From: Paraburkholderia azotifigens
GTDB lineage: Bacteria; Pseudomonadota; Gammaproteobacteria; Burkholderiales; Burkholderiaceae
DNA length: 64,000 bases
Reading direction: 5' to 3'
Assembly: GCF_007995085.1 (NCBI RefSeq)
Contig: NZ_VOQS01000003.1
Span: forward strand, 1,302,001 to 1,366,000
Numbering within the stretch: position 1 is the stretch's first letter; each line of letters opens with the position of its first letter. The notes below the pieces were generated by a model that saw only the letters and a program-made list of their open reading frames with translations, made no database searches and had not been told where the DNA came from. This document shows, piece by piece, positions 1-9,282 of this stretch. The position numbers and the translations under genes are program-made.

Positions 1-808
1 CGAAGGCATCGTACTGATTCGAAAAGCGCAGACTCTCCTTGCTCCCGAGGCCGAGGAAACCGCGCCGCACCAGCGTGTCCCTGAAGAGCCCGAGCGCGCG
101 ATCCTGCAAGCCGCGGTCGAAATAGATCAGAACATTGCGGCACGACACGAGGTGCGCTTCGAGAAACACTTCATCCGTCGACAGGCTGTGATCCGCGAAC
201 ACCACGCGCTCCTTTAGCGAGCCGGCGAAGCGCGCGCCGCTGTACGCCGCGTGATAGTAGTCCGCGAGCGAACGCGTGCCGCCCGCGGCCAGATAGTTGC
301 GCGTGAAGCCCGCGATCCGGTCGAGCGCGTAAATGCCCGCTTCGGCGCGCGCGAGTGCATCGGGATTGATGTCGGTCGCGTAGAACAGCGTGCGTTCGGT
401 GAGTCCCGCTTCGTCGAACAGGATTTTCAGCGACCACAGTTCCTCGCCTGTGCTGCACCCCGCTACCCATACCTTGATCGACGGATAGGTCTGCAGCACG
501 GGCAGCACATGGTTGCGCAGCGCCAGAAAGTAGGCCGGGTCGCGGAACATGTCGCTGACCTGCACCGTGAGGTAATGGAACAGCCGCACAAAGTCCGGCT
601 CGCTGCGCATGATCCTGTCCTGCAGTTGCGACAGCGTCGCGACGCCGAATTCTTCGAGCGCCTGCCCGAGACGTCGCCGCAGCGACGACATCGAGTAATG
701 CCGGAAGTCGTGCTGGTATTTCAGATAGATCGCTTCCAGCAGCAGCTTCAGCTCGATGTCGAAATCGTGCAGACGTTGCGGCGAATCGTCGTACGTGAGA
801 CGGCTCAT
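1..808 (-). CDS. cheR: CheR-type chemoreceptor/protein-glutamate methyltransferase, 3' end outside the window
   Basis: Partial: 269 codons are visible and the last few lie beyond base 1. The protein starts MSRLTYDDSP, has a helical CheR N-domain (about residues 12-80) and then a SAM-binding fold with motif I VWVAGCSTGEE at about 113-123. The family transfers methyl groups from S-adenosylmethionine to glutamates of chemoreceptors, or of partner proteins when it sits in non-chemotaxis signalling loci. It lies 19 bp after the stop of the hybrid kinase on the same strand, so the two are probably one transcript. Burkholderiaceae commonly pair CheR, CheB and hybrid kinases this way; a CheB would be expected just outside the window. 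Motif I is followed by LWSL rather than the usual PYSL. The family is clear; the target is unknown. Confidence 0.9.
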   Translation of the reverse strand, partial: MSRLTYDDSPQRLHDFDIELKLLLEAIYLKYQHDFRHYSMSSLRRRLGQALEEFGVATLSQLQDRIMRSEPDFVRLFHYLTVQVSDMFRDPAYFLALRNHVLPVLQTYPSIKVWVAGCSTGEELWSLKILFDEAGLTERTLFYATDINPDALARAEAGIYALDRIAGFTRNYLAAGGTRSLADYYHAAYSGARFAGSLKERVVFADHSLSTDEVFLEAHLVSCRNVLIYFDRGLQDRALGLFRDTLVRRGFLGLGSKESLRFSNQYDAF

Positions 809-827
809 GACGTGCGGTTCCTCGCGG

Positions 828-3800
828 CTAGCGCTGCCGCAGCCACACGCGGCACAGCGAGATCAGCTTGTCGACGTCGATCGGCTTCGAGATGTAGTCG
901 TCGGCGCCCGCTTCGAGGCAGCGTATGCGGTCCTGCGCCATCGCCTTCGCCGTCAGCGCGATGATGGGCAGATGCGCAAAGCGCGGGTCGCGGCGGATAT
1001 GCGACATCGCCGTCAGGCCATCCATCTCCGGCATCATGATGTCCATCAGCACGAGATCCACCTCGCGTCCGCTGTTCAGCGCTTCGAGCGCCTCGCGTCC
1101 GTTGCGCGCGATTTCGAGCGTCGCACCGAGCGGCTCGATCACGTGCGACAGCGCGAAGATATTGCGCACGTCGTCTTCCGCGAGCAGGATGGTGCGCCCT
1201 TCGAACTGGTTGTCGCGTTGGCGCACCGTGCGCAGCATGCGCTGCTGTTCGGGCGCGAGCGACGACTCGACGCTATGCAGGAACAGCGTCACTTCGTCGA
1301 GCAGACGCTCCGGCGACTTCGCTCCCTTGATGATGATCGATTTGGAGTAGCGGCGCAGCCGGTGCTCTTCATCGCCCGACAGCATGCGGCCCGTGTAGAC
1401 GATGACGGGCATCGCCTGATGCGTGACGTCGGCGGCAAGCTGTTCGAGCAGATCGTAACCCGTGCCGTCGGGCAGCGCGAGGTCCGTGACGACGCAGTCG
1501 AACAGCGTCGACGACAGTTGCTCGAGCGCGCCCGCGAGCGTCGCGACAGCGACGATCTGCGTGGTCTCGCTTTGCAGCAGCGCGCGGATGCTTTCGCGCA
1601 TCGCGGCGTCGTCCTCGATCACCAGTACGCGCTTCATGCGCTGTTGCAGACGGCTTTCGAGCCGGCGGATCGCCGCTTCGAGGGTGGTGCGCGCGGTCGG
1701 TTTCAGCGTGTAGCCGACCGCGCCGAGATGCAGCGCCTTTTCGGCGTGGTCCGTCGCGGAGACGATGTGAATCGGGATGTGGCGCGTCGCAGGATCGTTC
1801 TTCAGCCATTCGAGCACCGTCAGCCCCGAGCGGTCGGGCAGGCCGACGTCGAGCAGCACGGCCGTCGGCTGCATGTCGCGCACGAGCGTCAGGCCCGTCG
1901 TGCCGTCGGCGGCATGGACGAAGTCGAAGTCGAGTTCATGCGTGAGATCGCGCAGGATCTCGGCAAAGGCGAGATCGTCTTCGATCGCGAGAATCAGGCG
2001 CGCTTCATGGCGGCGCGTGTCGCGGTCGTCGGCGATCGAAGCGGGCGCGCTGCCCGTGGACGCAGGCGCGGATTCGATCGCGGCCGATGGCGTGCGCGCG
2101 GGCATCGTCAGCGGCGCGAAGGCTTGCGGCGCCTGCGCCTGCGATGCGTGCGCCCGTGCTTCAGCCGTGCGTTGCAGCGGCAGCCAGAGCGTGAACACGC
2201 TGCCCTGGCCGGGCTCGCTTGCCACACTCACGCGGCCGCCGAGCAGCCGTGCGAATTCGCGCGAAATCGACAGGCCGAGGCCGCTGCCGCCATAGTGACG
2301 GCTCGTCGAGCCGTCGGCCTGCTGGAACGCTTCGAAGATCAGTTCGAGCTTGTCGGCAGCGATGCCGATGCCTGTGTCGCGCACGTCGAAGCGCAGCGTG
2401 TCCGCGTCGCTGGCCGCCACCGTCAGCGCGACTTCGCCGTGCTCGGTGAACTTCAGCGCGTTCGACAGCAGATTGCGCAGGATCTGCGTCACGCGCTGAC
2501 CGTCGGTGAAGATCGTCTCGGGCACGCCCGGTGCGCGCTCGACCGAAAACTGCAGATGCTTCGTGGCCGCCATCGGCTCGAACATTTCGCGCAGCGACTG
2601 CAGCATCGAATCGACGGGCACCCGTTCGCTGTCGATCGTGATCTGCCCGGCTTCCACTTTCGACAGATCGAGAATGTCGTTGATCAGCACCAGCAGATCG
2701 CTGTTCGACGCATGGATCGTTTCCGCGTAGCGCACCTGCTCGTCGGTGAGATTGCCCGTGCGGTTCTCCTGCAGCAGGCGCGCGAGGATCAGCGAGCTGT
2801 TCAGCGGCGTGCGCAATTCGTGCGACATGTTCGCAAGAAACTCGGACTTGTAGCGGCTCGACTGCTCCAGCCGGCCGGCATTCGCTTCGAGTTCGCTCTG
2901 CGCCTGGAGCAGGTCGGCCTTCTGGCGCTCCAGGCGCCTGGCGTAGTCTTCGAGCTGCACGTTCGTCTGCTCGAGTTCCGCCTGTTGCGCCTCGAGCCGC
3001 GATTGCGACTCGACGAGCGCGCGGCCGCGCTCTTCGAGACCTTCGTTCGACACGCGCAGTTCTTCCTGCTGCACCTGAAGCTCTTCATTCAATTGCTGCG
3101 TTTCGGAGAGTGCGTCCTGCAGACGCTCGCGATACAGCGCGGCTTCGATGAAGTCGCCCATGCTGTTGGCGACCAGTTCCAGGAACTCGTGATCGCGCGG
3201 CGCGATGTTGCGCATGAAGCCCATTTCGACGACGCCGTTCACGATGCCGTCGTTTTCGATCGGCAGAACGACGAGATTGCGCGGCGGGCTCATGCCCGTG
3301 CCGGACACGACTTTCACGTAGTCGTCGGGGACATCGTGCAACACGAGCGTGCGGCGCGACGCGGCTGCCTGGCCGATCAGGCTTTCGGCGTCGCGAAACG
3401 AACGCGTCGCCTGTTCGCTCTCTTCGCTGAAGCCGTAAGTGGCGACGCGCTTGAGACTGCTCGTCGCACGGTCGCGCACGTACAAGGCCGCGACCGCGAC
3501 GTCGAGATATTGGGCGAGAAAGTCGAGAATCGCGCGGCCGACGAGGGGGGGACTCGACTGGCCGACGATCTTCTCCGCGAGCAGGCGCTGCCCGGAGCGC
3601 AGCCACACCTGCTGCTGCAGGACTTCAGTGTGTTCGGCCTGACGCGCGAGCACGCCGTCATACGATTCGGACAGGTTCAGCAGATCGCGCCGTCCGCGCC
3701 ACGCGATCGCGCCGCTGATCGACAGGCTGACGAGCAGAAACACGCCGACCAGAATGGCCGTGACGTTGCGCGTGTCGCTGGAGCGCTGCTGGCGCAGTGT

Positions 3801-4310
3801 TTCTTCCACGGCCAGAAACTGCCCGAACAGCCGCCGCGTTTCGTCGAATTCGATTTTGCCGCGTCCGCTCTTCACTGCGTCGGTGTAGTCGAGATTGCGC
3901 CGGCGCAGATCGATCATCTCCTGCGCGAAGCGGTCCCAGCGTTGCTGCACGCCGCGAATGCGCTTGAGCTGTTCGACCTGCGACGGGTTGTCGGACACCA
4001 GCTCCATCAGCGTATCGACTTCCGTTTCGAAGCGCGGCTGGCCCAGCTGATACGGCGCGAGGAAGGCCTCGTCGCCCGTGATCAGAAAGCCGCGCAAAGC
4101 GGACTCGCGATCGACCGCGAGGCGCAGCATTTCGTTCGCGTTGCCGATCACGCGCTCCGAATGCTCGACCCAGCTCATCGTGTTGACGAGGTAGGCGATC
4201 AACGCGACGAACACCGCCATCGTGACGACGCCGAGTGCGAGCGGCAACGCGATATTGCGGCGAATGATGCGGCGAAAACTGATCTGATCGACAGCGGCCG
4301 CGGCGGTCAT
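828..4310 (-). CDS. Membrane hybrid sensor histidine kinase, CHASE3-GAF-HisKA-HATPase with three receiver domains
   Basis: About 1160 residues. Domains in order: membrane helix near 20-42, CHASE3-like periplasmic domain about 45-180, second helix about 184-204, GAF about 255-400, long Gln/Glu-rich coiled coil about 405-500, HisKA with the H-box SEFLANMSHELRTPLN, HATPase_c with DTGIGI and GGSGLGLSI, then three receivers. The receivers have acceptor Asp in VLLDVGLPD, VVTDLALPD and VLMDIMMPEMDG. It senses an unknown signal at the inner membrane and phosphorylates its own receivers. I chose the ATG at 4310 because GGAG lies 7 bases upstream; an ATG at 4352 adds 14 residues without a ribosome site. 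It is followed by cheR. A very long open frame on the opposite strand is a GC-bias shadow. Confidence 0.9.
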   Translation of the reverse strand: MTAAAAVDQISFRRIIRRNIALPLALGVVTMAVFVALIAYLVNTMSWVEHSERVIGNANEMLRLAVDRESALRGFLITGDEAFLAPYQLGQPRFETEVDTLMELVSDNPSQVEQLKRIRGVQQRWDRFAQEMIDLRRRNLDYTDAVKSGRGKIEFDETRRLFGQFLAVEETLRQQRSSDTRNVTAILVGVFLLVSLSISGAIAWRGRRDLLNLSESYDGVLARQAEHTEVLQQQVWLRSGQRLLAEKIVGQSSPPLVGRAILDFLAQYLDVAVAALYVRDRATSSLKRVATYGFSEESEQATRSFRDAESLIGQAAASRRTLVLHDVPDDYVKVVSGTGMSPPRNLVVLPIENDGIVNGVVEMGFMRNIAPRDHEFLELVANSMGDFIEAALYRERLQDALSETQQLNEELQVQQEELRVSNEGLEERGRALVESQSRLEAQQAELEQTNVQLEDYARRLERQKADLLQAQSELEANAGRLEQSSRYKSEFLANMSHELRTPLNSSLILARLLQENRTGNLTDEQVRYAETIHASNSDLLVLINDILDLSKVEAGQITIDSERVPVDSMLQSLREMFEPMAATKHLQFSVERAPGVPETIFTDGQRVTQILRNLLSNALKFTEHGEVALTVAASDADTLRFDVRDTGIGIAADKLELIFEAFQQADGSTSRHYGGSGLGLSISREFARLLGGRVSVASEPGQGSVFTLWLPLQRTAEARAHASQAQAPQAFAPLTMPARTPSAAIESAPASTGSAPASIADDRDTRRHEARLILAIEDDLAFAEILRDLTHELDFDFVHAADGTTGLTLVRDMQPTAVLLDVGLPDRSGLTVLEWLKNDPATRHIPIHIVSATDHAEKALHLGAVGYTLKPTARTTLEAAIRRLESRLQQRMKRVLVIEDDAAMRESIRALLQSETTQIVAVATLAGALEQLSSTLFDCVVTDLALPDGTGYDLLEQLAADVTHQAMPVIVYTGRMLSGDEEHRLRRYSKSIIIKGAKSPERLLDEVTLFLHSVESSLAPEQQRMLRTVRQRDNQFEGRTILLAEDDVRNIFALSHVIEPLGATLEIARNGREALEALNSGREVDLVLMDIMMPEMDGLTAMSHIRRDPRFAHLPIIALTAKAMAQDRIRCLEAGADDYISKPIDVDKLISLCRVWLRQR

Positions 4311-4552
4311 TTTTTCTCCGCTGCCGCCTCGTGCGTGTGATGGATTCGGCATTTTTGACTTGAGAAAGCGTTGGCGTCTTTAGTTGTAGCCGGAATGTGC
4401 GACTGCACGGCGATGCCCATACGTGGCGATGCGATTCGTTGTGTGGGCAAGCGTCGGAAGTATCACACAGCGTCACGGGTTCGTGTAAATGCACGCTGAA
4501 ACGCGGGCTGCGCGCAGAGGCCGCGTGACGAGCGATGAAGCGCGGAGAAGAA

Positions 4553-4608
4553 GCGGACGACAAAAAGCGTACGACAAAAAGCGGACAACAAAAGGCGCAA
4601 AACAAAAA
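4553..4608. repeat. Four imperfect 14-bp tandem repeats
   Basis: Units begin at 4553, 4567, 4581 and 4595, with consensus GCGGACGACAAAAA read on the plus strand. They abut the terminator stem at 4609, so on the minus strand the T tract of the terminator is the first of four T-rich units. The gap between the kinase start (4310) and the DUF4148 stop (4665) holds only this repeat, the terminator and presumably the kinase promoter; I see no gene in it. Confidence 0.75.
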
Positions 4609-4637
4609 GCCGCACGCCGAAAATGCCTGCGTGCGGC
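4603..4637 (-). terminator. Rho-independent terminator of the DUF4148 gene
   Basis: Stem GCCGCACGC / GCGTGCGGC (4609-4617 and 4629-4637) with an 11-base loop. On the minus strand it is followed by TTTTTGTTTTG. It lies 28 bp past the DUF4148 stop. Confidence 0.85.
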
Positions 4638-4664
4638 CGGTCGAAACGAAAATCGAACGATGCT

Positions 4665-4979
4665 TTACTGGCTGGCGCCTTGTCCAACACCTGCCTTTTT
4701 CTGCGCGTTTTGCAAATCCTGCGGGTAGTTCGGGTCATTGGCGCGGCCAGGCTGGTAGCCCGCGTCTTCGAGCTTCTTCAACTCAGCGTTCTTCTTCGCG
4801 CGTGCTTCTTTGCGGGCCTGCTTTTTCTGCTGCTTGGTCGGCTTCGCGGGCGTCGTAGCGGCGCCCGTTGCGTCCGTGCCGCCCGAAGCGTCCGAAGTCT
4901 GCGCGAAGGCCGGCGCAGCCGCGCCGATGCCCAACGAGGCCGCGGCGAGAAGGACGATCAGTTTTCTGGCGTTATGCAT
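4665..4979 (-). CDS. Small exported DUF4148-like protein
   Basis: 104 residues. A Sec signal peptide ends at APAFAQ (about residue 27). An Ala/Thr-rich stretch follows, then a Lys-rich helix (KKQARKEARAKKN), then the segment LKKLEDAGYQPGRANDPNYP, which resembles the DUF4148 pattern of small periplasmic proteins abundant in Burkholderia. Function of that family is unknown. The ATG at 4979 has AGGAGAA just upstream; the longer frame reaching 5132 has no such support and would bury the signal peptide. Monocistronic, with its own terminator. Confidence 0.8.
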   Translation of the reverse strand: MHNARKLIVLLAAASLGIGAAAPAFAQTSDASGGTDATGAATTPAKPTKQQKKQARKEARAKKNAELKKLEDAGYQPGRANDPNYPQDLQNAQKKAGVGQGASQ

Positions 4980-5185
4980 TTCCGTTCTCCTGTCGTAGAA
5001 GCTTTGCGATCGATTCCGCTTGCGCGGCCTGAGTCGGATCCAACCCGGCTTCGTGCAATCTGTGCCAGGGGAGTCCAATGTACCCGACACGCACGGATCG
5101 CGCCTGGCAGGGTTGTAGAATCCAGCGGACATGAACTGCTATTTCCGCATACGGAATCGAAACACAACAGGAAAGGAGACCCGGA

Positions 5186-6250
5186 ATGTCCGTTGCTGCA
5201 ACCGTCTATCGCGGCGATGTCGTCGAGAACACGCATATTGCGCACGTGGCCGTCGTCGATACGGATGGACAACTGCTGTATGCGAGCGGCGATCCGTCGC
5301 GCGTCACGCTGGTGAGATCGGCGGCCAAACCGGCGCAGGCGCTCGCTGTCGTCGAAACGGGCGCGCTCGAACGCTTCGGTTTCGACGACGCGGACCTCGC
5401 ACTGATGTGCGCCTCGCACAGCAGCGAAGCGCGGCATATCGAACGTGCGCGCCGCATGCTCGCGAAGTCGCAGGCCACTGAAGACGACATGCGTTGCGGC
5501 GGTCATCCGCCCATCTCCGATGCCGTCTACCGCGAGTGGATCAAACGCGACTTCGTGCCGGGCCCCGTGTGCAGCAACTGCTCGGGCAAACACGCGGGGA
5601 TGCTGGCGGGCGCGCGGGCGCTCGGCGTGGCGCTCGCCGGCTATCACCTGCCGGAGCATCCGTTGCAGCAGCGCGTGAAGCGCGCGGTGGCAGAAGCCTG
5701 CGATCTGCCCGCCGACGGCGTGCAATGGGCCGTCGACGGCTGCAATCTGCCGACGCCTGCATTCCCGCTCGACCGTCTCGCGCGCCTTTACATGAAGCTC
5801 GCGCGTGCCGCCGACGGACAGGCTTCCGCCGACGCGCAACGAGACGCGGCGCTCGCGCGCATCTATCGCGCGATGACGGCGCATCCCGAGATGGTCGCGG
5901 GCGAAGGGCGGTTCTGCACGTTGCTAATGAGCGCATTCGAAGGCGCGCTGGCAGGCAAGCTCGGTGCGGACGCGAGCTACGCGATCGGCGTGCGCGCGTC
6001 GGCGCAGACGGCGAAGCTCGGCGCGCAGGGCGCGCTCGGCATTGCGGTGAAGGTGGAAGACGGCAACACGGCGATCCTTTATGCGATCGTCTCTCAACTG
6101 CTGACGCAACTCGGCATCGGCGGAGAAGCAGAACATCGCGCACTCGATGCGTTCCGCCTGCGCACCATGCGCAACACGGTGGGGCTCGAAACAGGCCGCG
6201 TCGAAGTGGCCGTGCCGCTCGTCAAGGTGAATCGGACGCGCCTAGCCTGA
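5186..6250 (+). CDS. ansA: L-asparaginase, AnsA / Rhizobium etli ReAV family (Asparaginase_II)
   Basis: 354 residues, no signal peptide, so probably cytoplasmic. It hydrolyses L-asparagine to aspartate and ammonia. Family marks seen are RSAAKPAQAL near 43-52, the CASHSSE segment near 75, CGGHPP near 104 and the CSNCSGKHAGM motif near 127-137; in the ReAV family these Ser, Lys and Cys residues build the active site. This family is unrelated in fold to the classical AnsB enzymes. The start has GGAAAGGAGAC upstream. Its stop overlaps by 9 bp the stop of a convergent small gene. The window also holds an isoaspartyl peptidase (21922-22905) of a different asparaginase family. Confidence 0.9.
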   Translation: MSVAATVYRGDVVENTHIAHVAVVDTDGQLLYASGDPSRVTLVRSAAKPAQALAVVETGALERFGFDDADLALMCASHSSEARHIERARRMLAKSQATEDDMRCGGHPPISDAVYREWIKRDFVPGPVCSNCSGKHAGMLAGARALGVALAGYHLPEHPLQQRVKRAVAEACDLPADGVQWAVDGCNLPTPAFPLDRLARLYMKLARAADGQASADAQRDAALARIYRAMTAHPEMVAGEGRFCTLLMSAFEGALAGKLGADASYAIGVRASAQTAKLGAQGALGIAVKVEDGNTAILYAIVSQLLTQLGIGGEAEHRALDAFRLRTMRNTVGLETGRVEVAVPLVKVNRTRLA

Positions 6251-6481
6251 TGACTGGCTATCGCTGCCGGGAGGATCGAACATCGCCTGACACTTCGGCG
6301 AGAGCTTGTCGTAGTGTTCTTTCATGCAGGCTTCGATCTTCTCCTTGTTGGGGATATGGATTGCGCAGAACTTGATCGCGTCGTGCTTGCACGCCCTGGT
6401 CTGTTCGTCACGCGTGGCGGCTGTGCCGACGTTCGCCGCCGCCATGCATGCGACCAGCAAAAGTAACGGTTTGAGCTTCAT
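6242..6481 (-). CDS. Small exported cysteine-rich protein
   Basis: 79 residues. Signal peptide MKLKPLLLLVACMAAANVGTA, then a roughly 40-residue mature core with Cys at four regularly spaced places (ACKHD, KFCAI, EACMK, PKCQA). The spacing resembles the Cys-rich repeat found in Golgi glycoprotein GLG1 and in many small proteobacterial exported proteins, so two disulfides in the periplasm are likely. Function unknown. The longer frame to 6646 is not supported because the signal peptide starts at the ATG at 6481. Tail-to-tail overlap with ansA. The 261 bp up to the next gene hold no further gene that I can support. Confidence 0.7.
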   Translation of the reverse strand: MKLKPLLLLVACMAAANVGTAATRDEQTRACKHDAIKFCAIHIPNKEKIEACMKEHYDKLSPKCQAMFDPPGSDSQSSG

Positions 6482-6742
6482 TGCCGTTGGTCCATGTCGA
6501 AGTGAATGCGCGGGGTGTTCCGGGTTCGTTTCGAGTAAAGCAGCCAACTCATCTGCGATCAAGCAAAAAGCGAACCTAACGCGGCGCAGCGCACCCATGG
6601 CGACATCAGGCAAGCGCGATAATGCCCGTGCATGGAGCTGCGTCAAAGCGCAAGGCGGCGCGTGCTCCCCATGCTATGCTTGCACAGCCCGCAAAGGGAA
6701 CGGTACAGCTATCCGCATTCGCACGGCCACAACAAATACATC

Positions 6743-7471
6743 ATGGACTACCGGCATCTTCAGAAACGCAAAAGCCTGCATGCGCGGATCGTGCAGGAAC
6801 TCGGCATCGAAATCGTCAGCGGCAGGCTGGTGCCGGGCGAACGTCTGCCCGCCGAAGCGACGCTCTGCGAAAAATATGGCGTGAGCCGTCCCGTGTTGCG
6901 CGAAGCGACGCGTGTGCTGGTGGCAAAAGGGCTGGTCGTGTCGAAGCCGCGCGTGGGCAGCGTCGTGCGGCCGCGCGAAGAGTGGCACATGCTCGATCCC
7001 GATGTGCTCTACTGGACGCTCAACAGCATTCCCGAAGGTGAGTTCTTTCTGTCGCTGATGACGGTGCGCCGCATCATCGAACCGGCGGCCGCCGCGCTCG
7101 CCGCAACGGCGGCAACGGACGAAGACCTCGCACGCATCGGCTCCGCATATGACCGCATGGAGCACGCGCAAAGCGCCGGCGATCTGCTCGAACCGGACCT
7201 CGAATTCCACCGCGCGATCATGGCCGCGACGCACAACGACATGCTCGCGTATATCGGCAACATGATGTCGCTCGCGCTGTCGGAGTCGATCAAGCTGACG
7301 AGCCGCCATCCCGACACGCACGCGCTGTCGTTGCCGCGCCATAAGGCCATTCTCACCGCTATCCTGAATCGCGATGCGCTAGCCGCGCGTCAGGCAAGCC
7401 TCGTGCAGCTCGAACATGCGCGAGCCGATGCCGATACGATTCTCGGCATTGCCTCGCACAGTCTGACGTGA
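6743..7471 (+). CDS. GntR/FadR-family transcriptional regulator (DgoR-like)
   Basis: 242 residues: N-terminal winged helix (about 10-75, with CEKYGVSRPVLREATRVL) and an FCD effector domain (about 95-225, with the metal/ligand-site residues of LEPDLEFHRAI). The linker LDPDVLYWTL resembles the galactonate regulator DgoR, whose family answers to sugar acids. It lies convergent to the dehydratase gene and next to the arabinose genes. The control region at 9242-9722 holds a perfect match to the FadR-type consensus TnGTnnnACnA, so this protein is the likely repressor of both divergent arms. ATG 6743 was chosen because the regulator fold begins there; the frame is open to 6632. Confidence 0.85.
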   Translation: MDYRHLQKRKSLHARIVQELGIEIVSGRLVPGERLPAEATLCEKYGVSRPVLREATRVLVAKGLVVSKPRVGSVVRPREEWHMLDPDVLYWTLNSIPEGEFFLSLMTVRRIIEPAAAALAATAATDEDLARIGSAYDRMEHAQSAGDLLEPDLEFHRAIMAATHNDMLAYIGNMMSLALSESIKLTSRHPDTHALSLPRHKAILTAILNRDALAARQASLVQLEHARADADTILGIASHSLT

Positions 7472-7498
7472 TTAACCGCGCGTGAATCGACGGCGCGC

Positions 7499-9241
7499 TC
7501 AGTGCGAATGCGGCGGCACTTCCGCGCCGCGGCAACCCACCAGAAAGTCGAAGTCGCAGCCCTGATCGGCCTGCAGCACGTGGTCGATATAGAGGTTGCG
7601 ATAGCCGCTCGCGTCGGCGGGATTGCGCTGCTGCGTCTCCTTCCATTCGGCGAGACGCGCGGTCATTTCTTTCTCGTCGATATCGACATGCAGGCGGCCC
7701 GCGTCGCAATCCAGTTCGATCCAGTCGCCGTTACGCACGACGGCGAGCGGTCCGCCCGCACGCGCTTCGGGCGCCACGTGCAGCACCACCGTGCCGTACG
7801 CCGTGCCGCTCATGCGTGCGTCCGACACGCGCACCATATCCGTCACGCCTTGCGCGAGCAGCTTCGGCGGCAGGCCCATGTTGCCGACTTCGGCCATGCC
7901 CGGGTAGCCCTTCGGTCCGCAGTTCTTCATCACGAGCACGGAATCCGCCGTGACATCGAGTTCGGGATCGGCGATACGCTTCTTGTAGTCGTCGAAGTTT
8001 TCGAACACGACTGCACGGCCGCGATGCTTCAACAACGCAGGCGTTGCGGCAGACGGCTTGAGCACCGCGCCGTTCGGCGCGAGATTGCCGCGCAGCACGC
8101 ACAGGCCGCCGTCTTCGCGCAGCGGCTTGTCGAGCGGACGGATCACTTCGTCGTTATAGATCGGCGCTTCGATGCAGTTCTCCCACAGAGACTTGCCGTT
8201 CGCCGTCAGCGCATCGGGATGCGGCAGCAGACCCGCTTCGCCGAGCCGGCGCAGGACGGCGGGCAGGCCGCCTGCGTAATAAAACTCTTCCATCAGGAAG
8301 CGGCCGGAAGGCTGCAGGTCGACGAGTGTCGGCGTGCCGCGCCCGATGCGCGTCCAGTCGTCGAGTTCGAGGTTCACGCCAATGCGCCCCGCAATCGCCT
8401 TCAGATGAATCGCCGCATTGGTCGAACCGCCAATCGCCGCATTCGCGCGGATCGCGTTTTCGAAGGCTTCGCGCGTGAGCAGCTTCGACAGCCGCAAGTC
8501 TTGCAGCGCCATTTCGACGATGCGCATGCCCGACAGATGCGCGAGCACGTAGCGGCGCGAATCGACAGCGGGAATCGCCGCGTTGTGCGGCAGCGTGACG
8601 CCGAGCGCTTCGGCCATGCAGGCCATCGTCGAGGCCGTGCCCATCGTGTTGCAGGTGCCCGCCGAACGCGACATGCCCGCTTCCGCCGACATGAACTCGT
8701 GAATCGAAATCTTGCCCGCTTTCACCTGCTCACTCAGTTGCCACACGACCGTGCCCGAGCCGATGTCGCGGCCCTCGTGCTTGCCGTTGAGCATCGGTCC
8801 GCCGCTCACGACGATCGCGGGCACGTCGCAACTAGCCGCGCCCATCAGCAGCGCGGGCGTGGTCTTGTCGCAGCCGGCCAGCAGCACGACGGCATCGATC
8901 GGATTGCCGCGAATCGATTCTTCGACGTCCATGCTCGCGAGGTTGCGCGTGAACATGGCAGTGGGACGCAGGTTCGATTCGCCGTTCGAGAACACGGGAA
9001 ATTCGACGGGGAAGCCGCCCGCTTCGAACACGCCGCGCTTCACGTGCTCGGCGAGCTTGCGGAAGTGCGCATTGCACGGCGTCAGTTCGGACCACGTGTT
9101 GCAGATGCCGATGATCGGCTTGCCGGCGAATTCGTGATCGGGGATGCCCTGATTCTTCATCCAGCTGCGGTACATGAAGCCGTTCTTGTCGGCAGTGCCG
9201 AACCAGGCGGCGGAGCGCAGCTTGCGGGGTTGGTCGCTCAT
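7499..9241 (-). CDS. araC: L-arabonate dehydratase (IlvD/Edd family)
   Basis: 580 residues. Catalyses dehydration of a sugar acid (L-arabonate expected) to the 2-keto-3-deoxy acid, using Mg and a [2Fe-2S] cluster. Cys56 (ELTPCN), Cys124 (LAGCDKTTP) and Cys197 (AGTCNTMG) match the three cluster ligands of the pentonate dehydratases, and DARMSGTAYG holds the catalytic serine. The N-terminus RSAAWFGTADKNGF is typical of arabonate/xylonate dehydratases rather than IlvD. It is transcribed divergently from the sugar 1-dehydrogenase and AraFGH genes. The symbol is the one used for the Azospirillum enzyme, not the E. coli regulator. Other pentonates or galactonate remain possible substrates. Confidence 0.87.
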   Translation of the reverse strand: MSDQPRKLRSAAWFGTADKNGFMYRSWMKNQGIPDHEFAGKPIIGICNTWSELTPCNAHFRKLAEHVKRGVFEAGGFPVEFPVFSNGESNLRPTAMFTRNLASMDVEESIRGNPIDAVVLLAGCDKTTPALLMGAASCDVPAIVVSGGPMLNGKHEGRDIGSGTVVWQLSEQVKAGKISIHEFMSAEAGMSRSAGTCNTMGTASTMACMAEALGVTLPHNAAIPAVDSRRYVLAHLSGMRIVEMALQDLRLSKLLTREAFENAIRANAAIGGSTNAAIHLKAIAGRIGVNLELDDWTRIGRGTPTLVDLQPSGRFLMEEFYYAGGLPAVLRRLGEAGLLPHPDALTANGKSLWENCIEAPIYNDEVIRPLDKPLREDGGLCVLRGNLAPNGAVLKPSAATPALLKHRGRAVVFENFDDYKKRIADPELDVTADSVLVMKNCGPKGYPGMAEVGNMGLPPKLLAQGVTDMVRVSDARMSGTAYGTVVLHVAPEARAGGPLAVVRNGDWIELDCDAGRLHVDIDEKEMTARLAEWKETQQRNPADASGYRNLYIDHVLQADQGCDFDFLVGCRGAEVPPHSH

Positions 9242-9265
9242 GGTGTCTCGTTCAGTTTTGTTCAA

Positions 9266-9282
9266 ATATAGTAAGACTATAT
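9266..9282. promoter_or_regulatory. FadR-type operator (ATATAGT-AAG-ACTATAT)
   Basis: Perfect 7-3-7 inverted repeat 24 bp upstream of the dehydratase start. Its core TAGTAAGACTA (9269-9279) satisfies the FadR-subfamily consensus TnGTnnnACnA. A regulator of that subfamily is encoded at 6743-7471. Confidence 0.65.

Noticed and set aside
756..4340. Open frame of 1194 codons on the plus strand
   Set aside because: It is antisense to the sensor kinase, is Arg/His/Gln-rich with no domain, and follows from high GC at third positions.
4980..5132. Longer start for the DUF4148 protein
   Set aside because: It would put about 50 residues ahead of a clear signal peptide, and the ribosome site supports the ATG at 4979.
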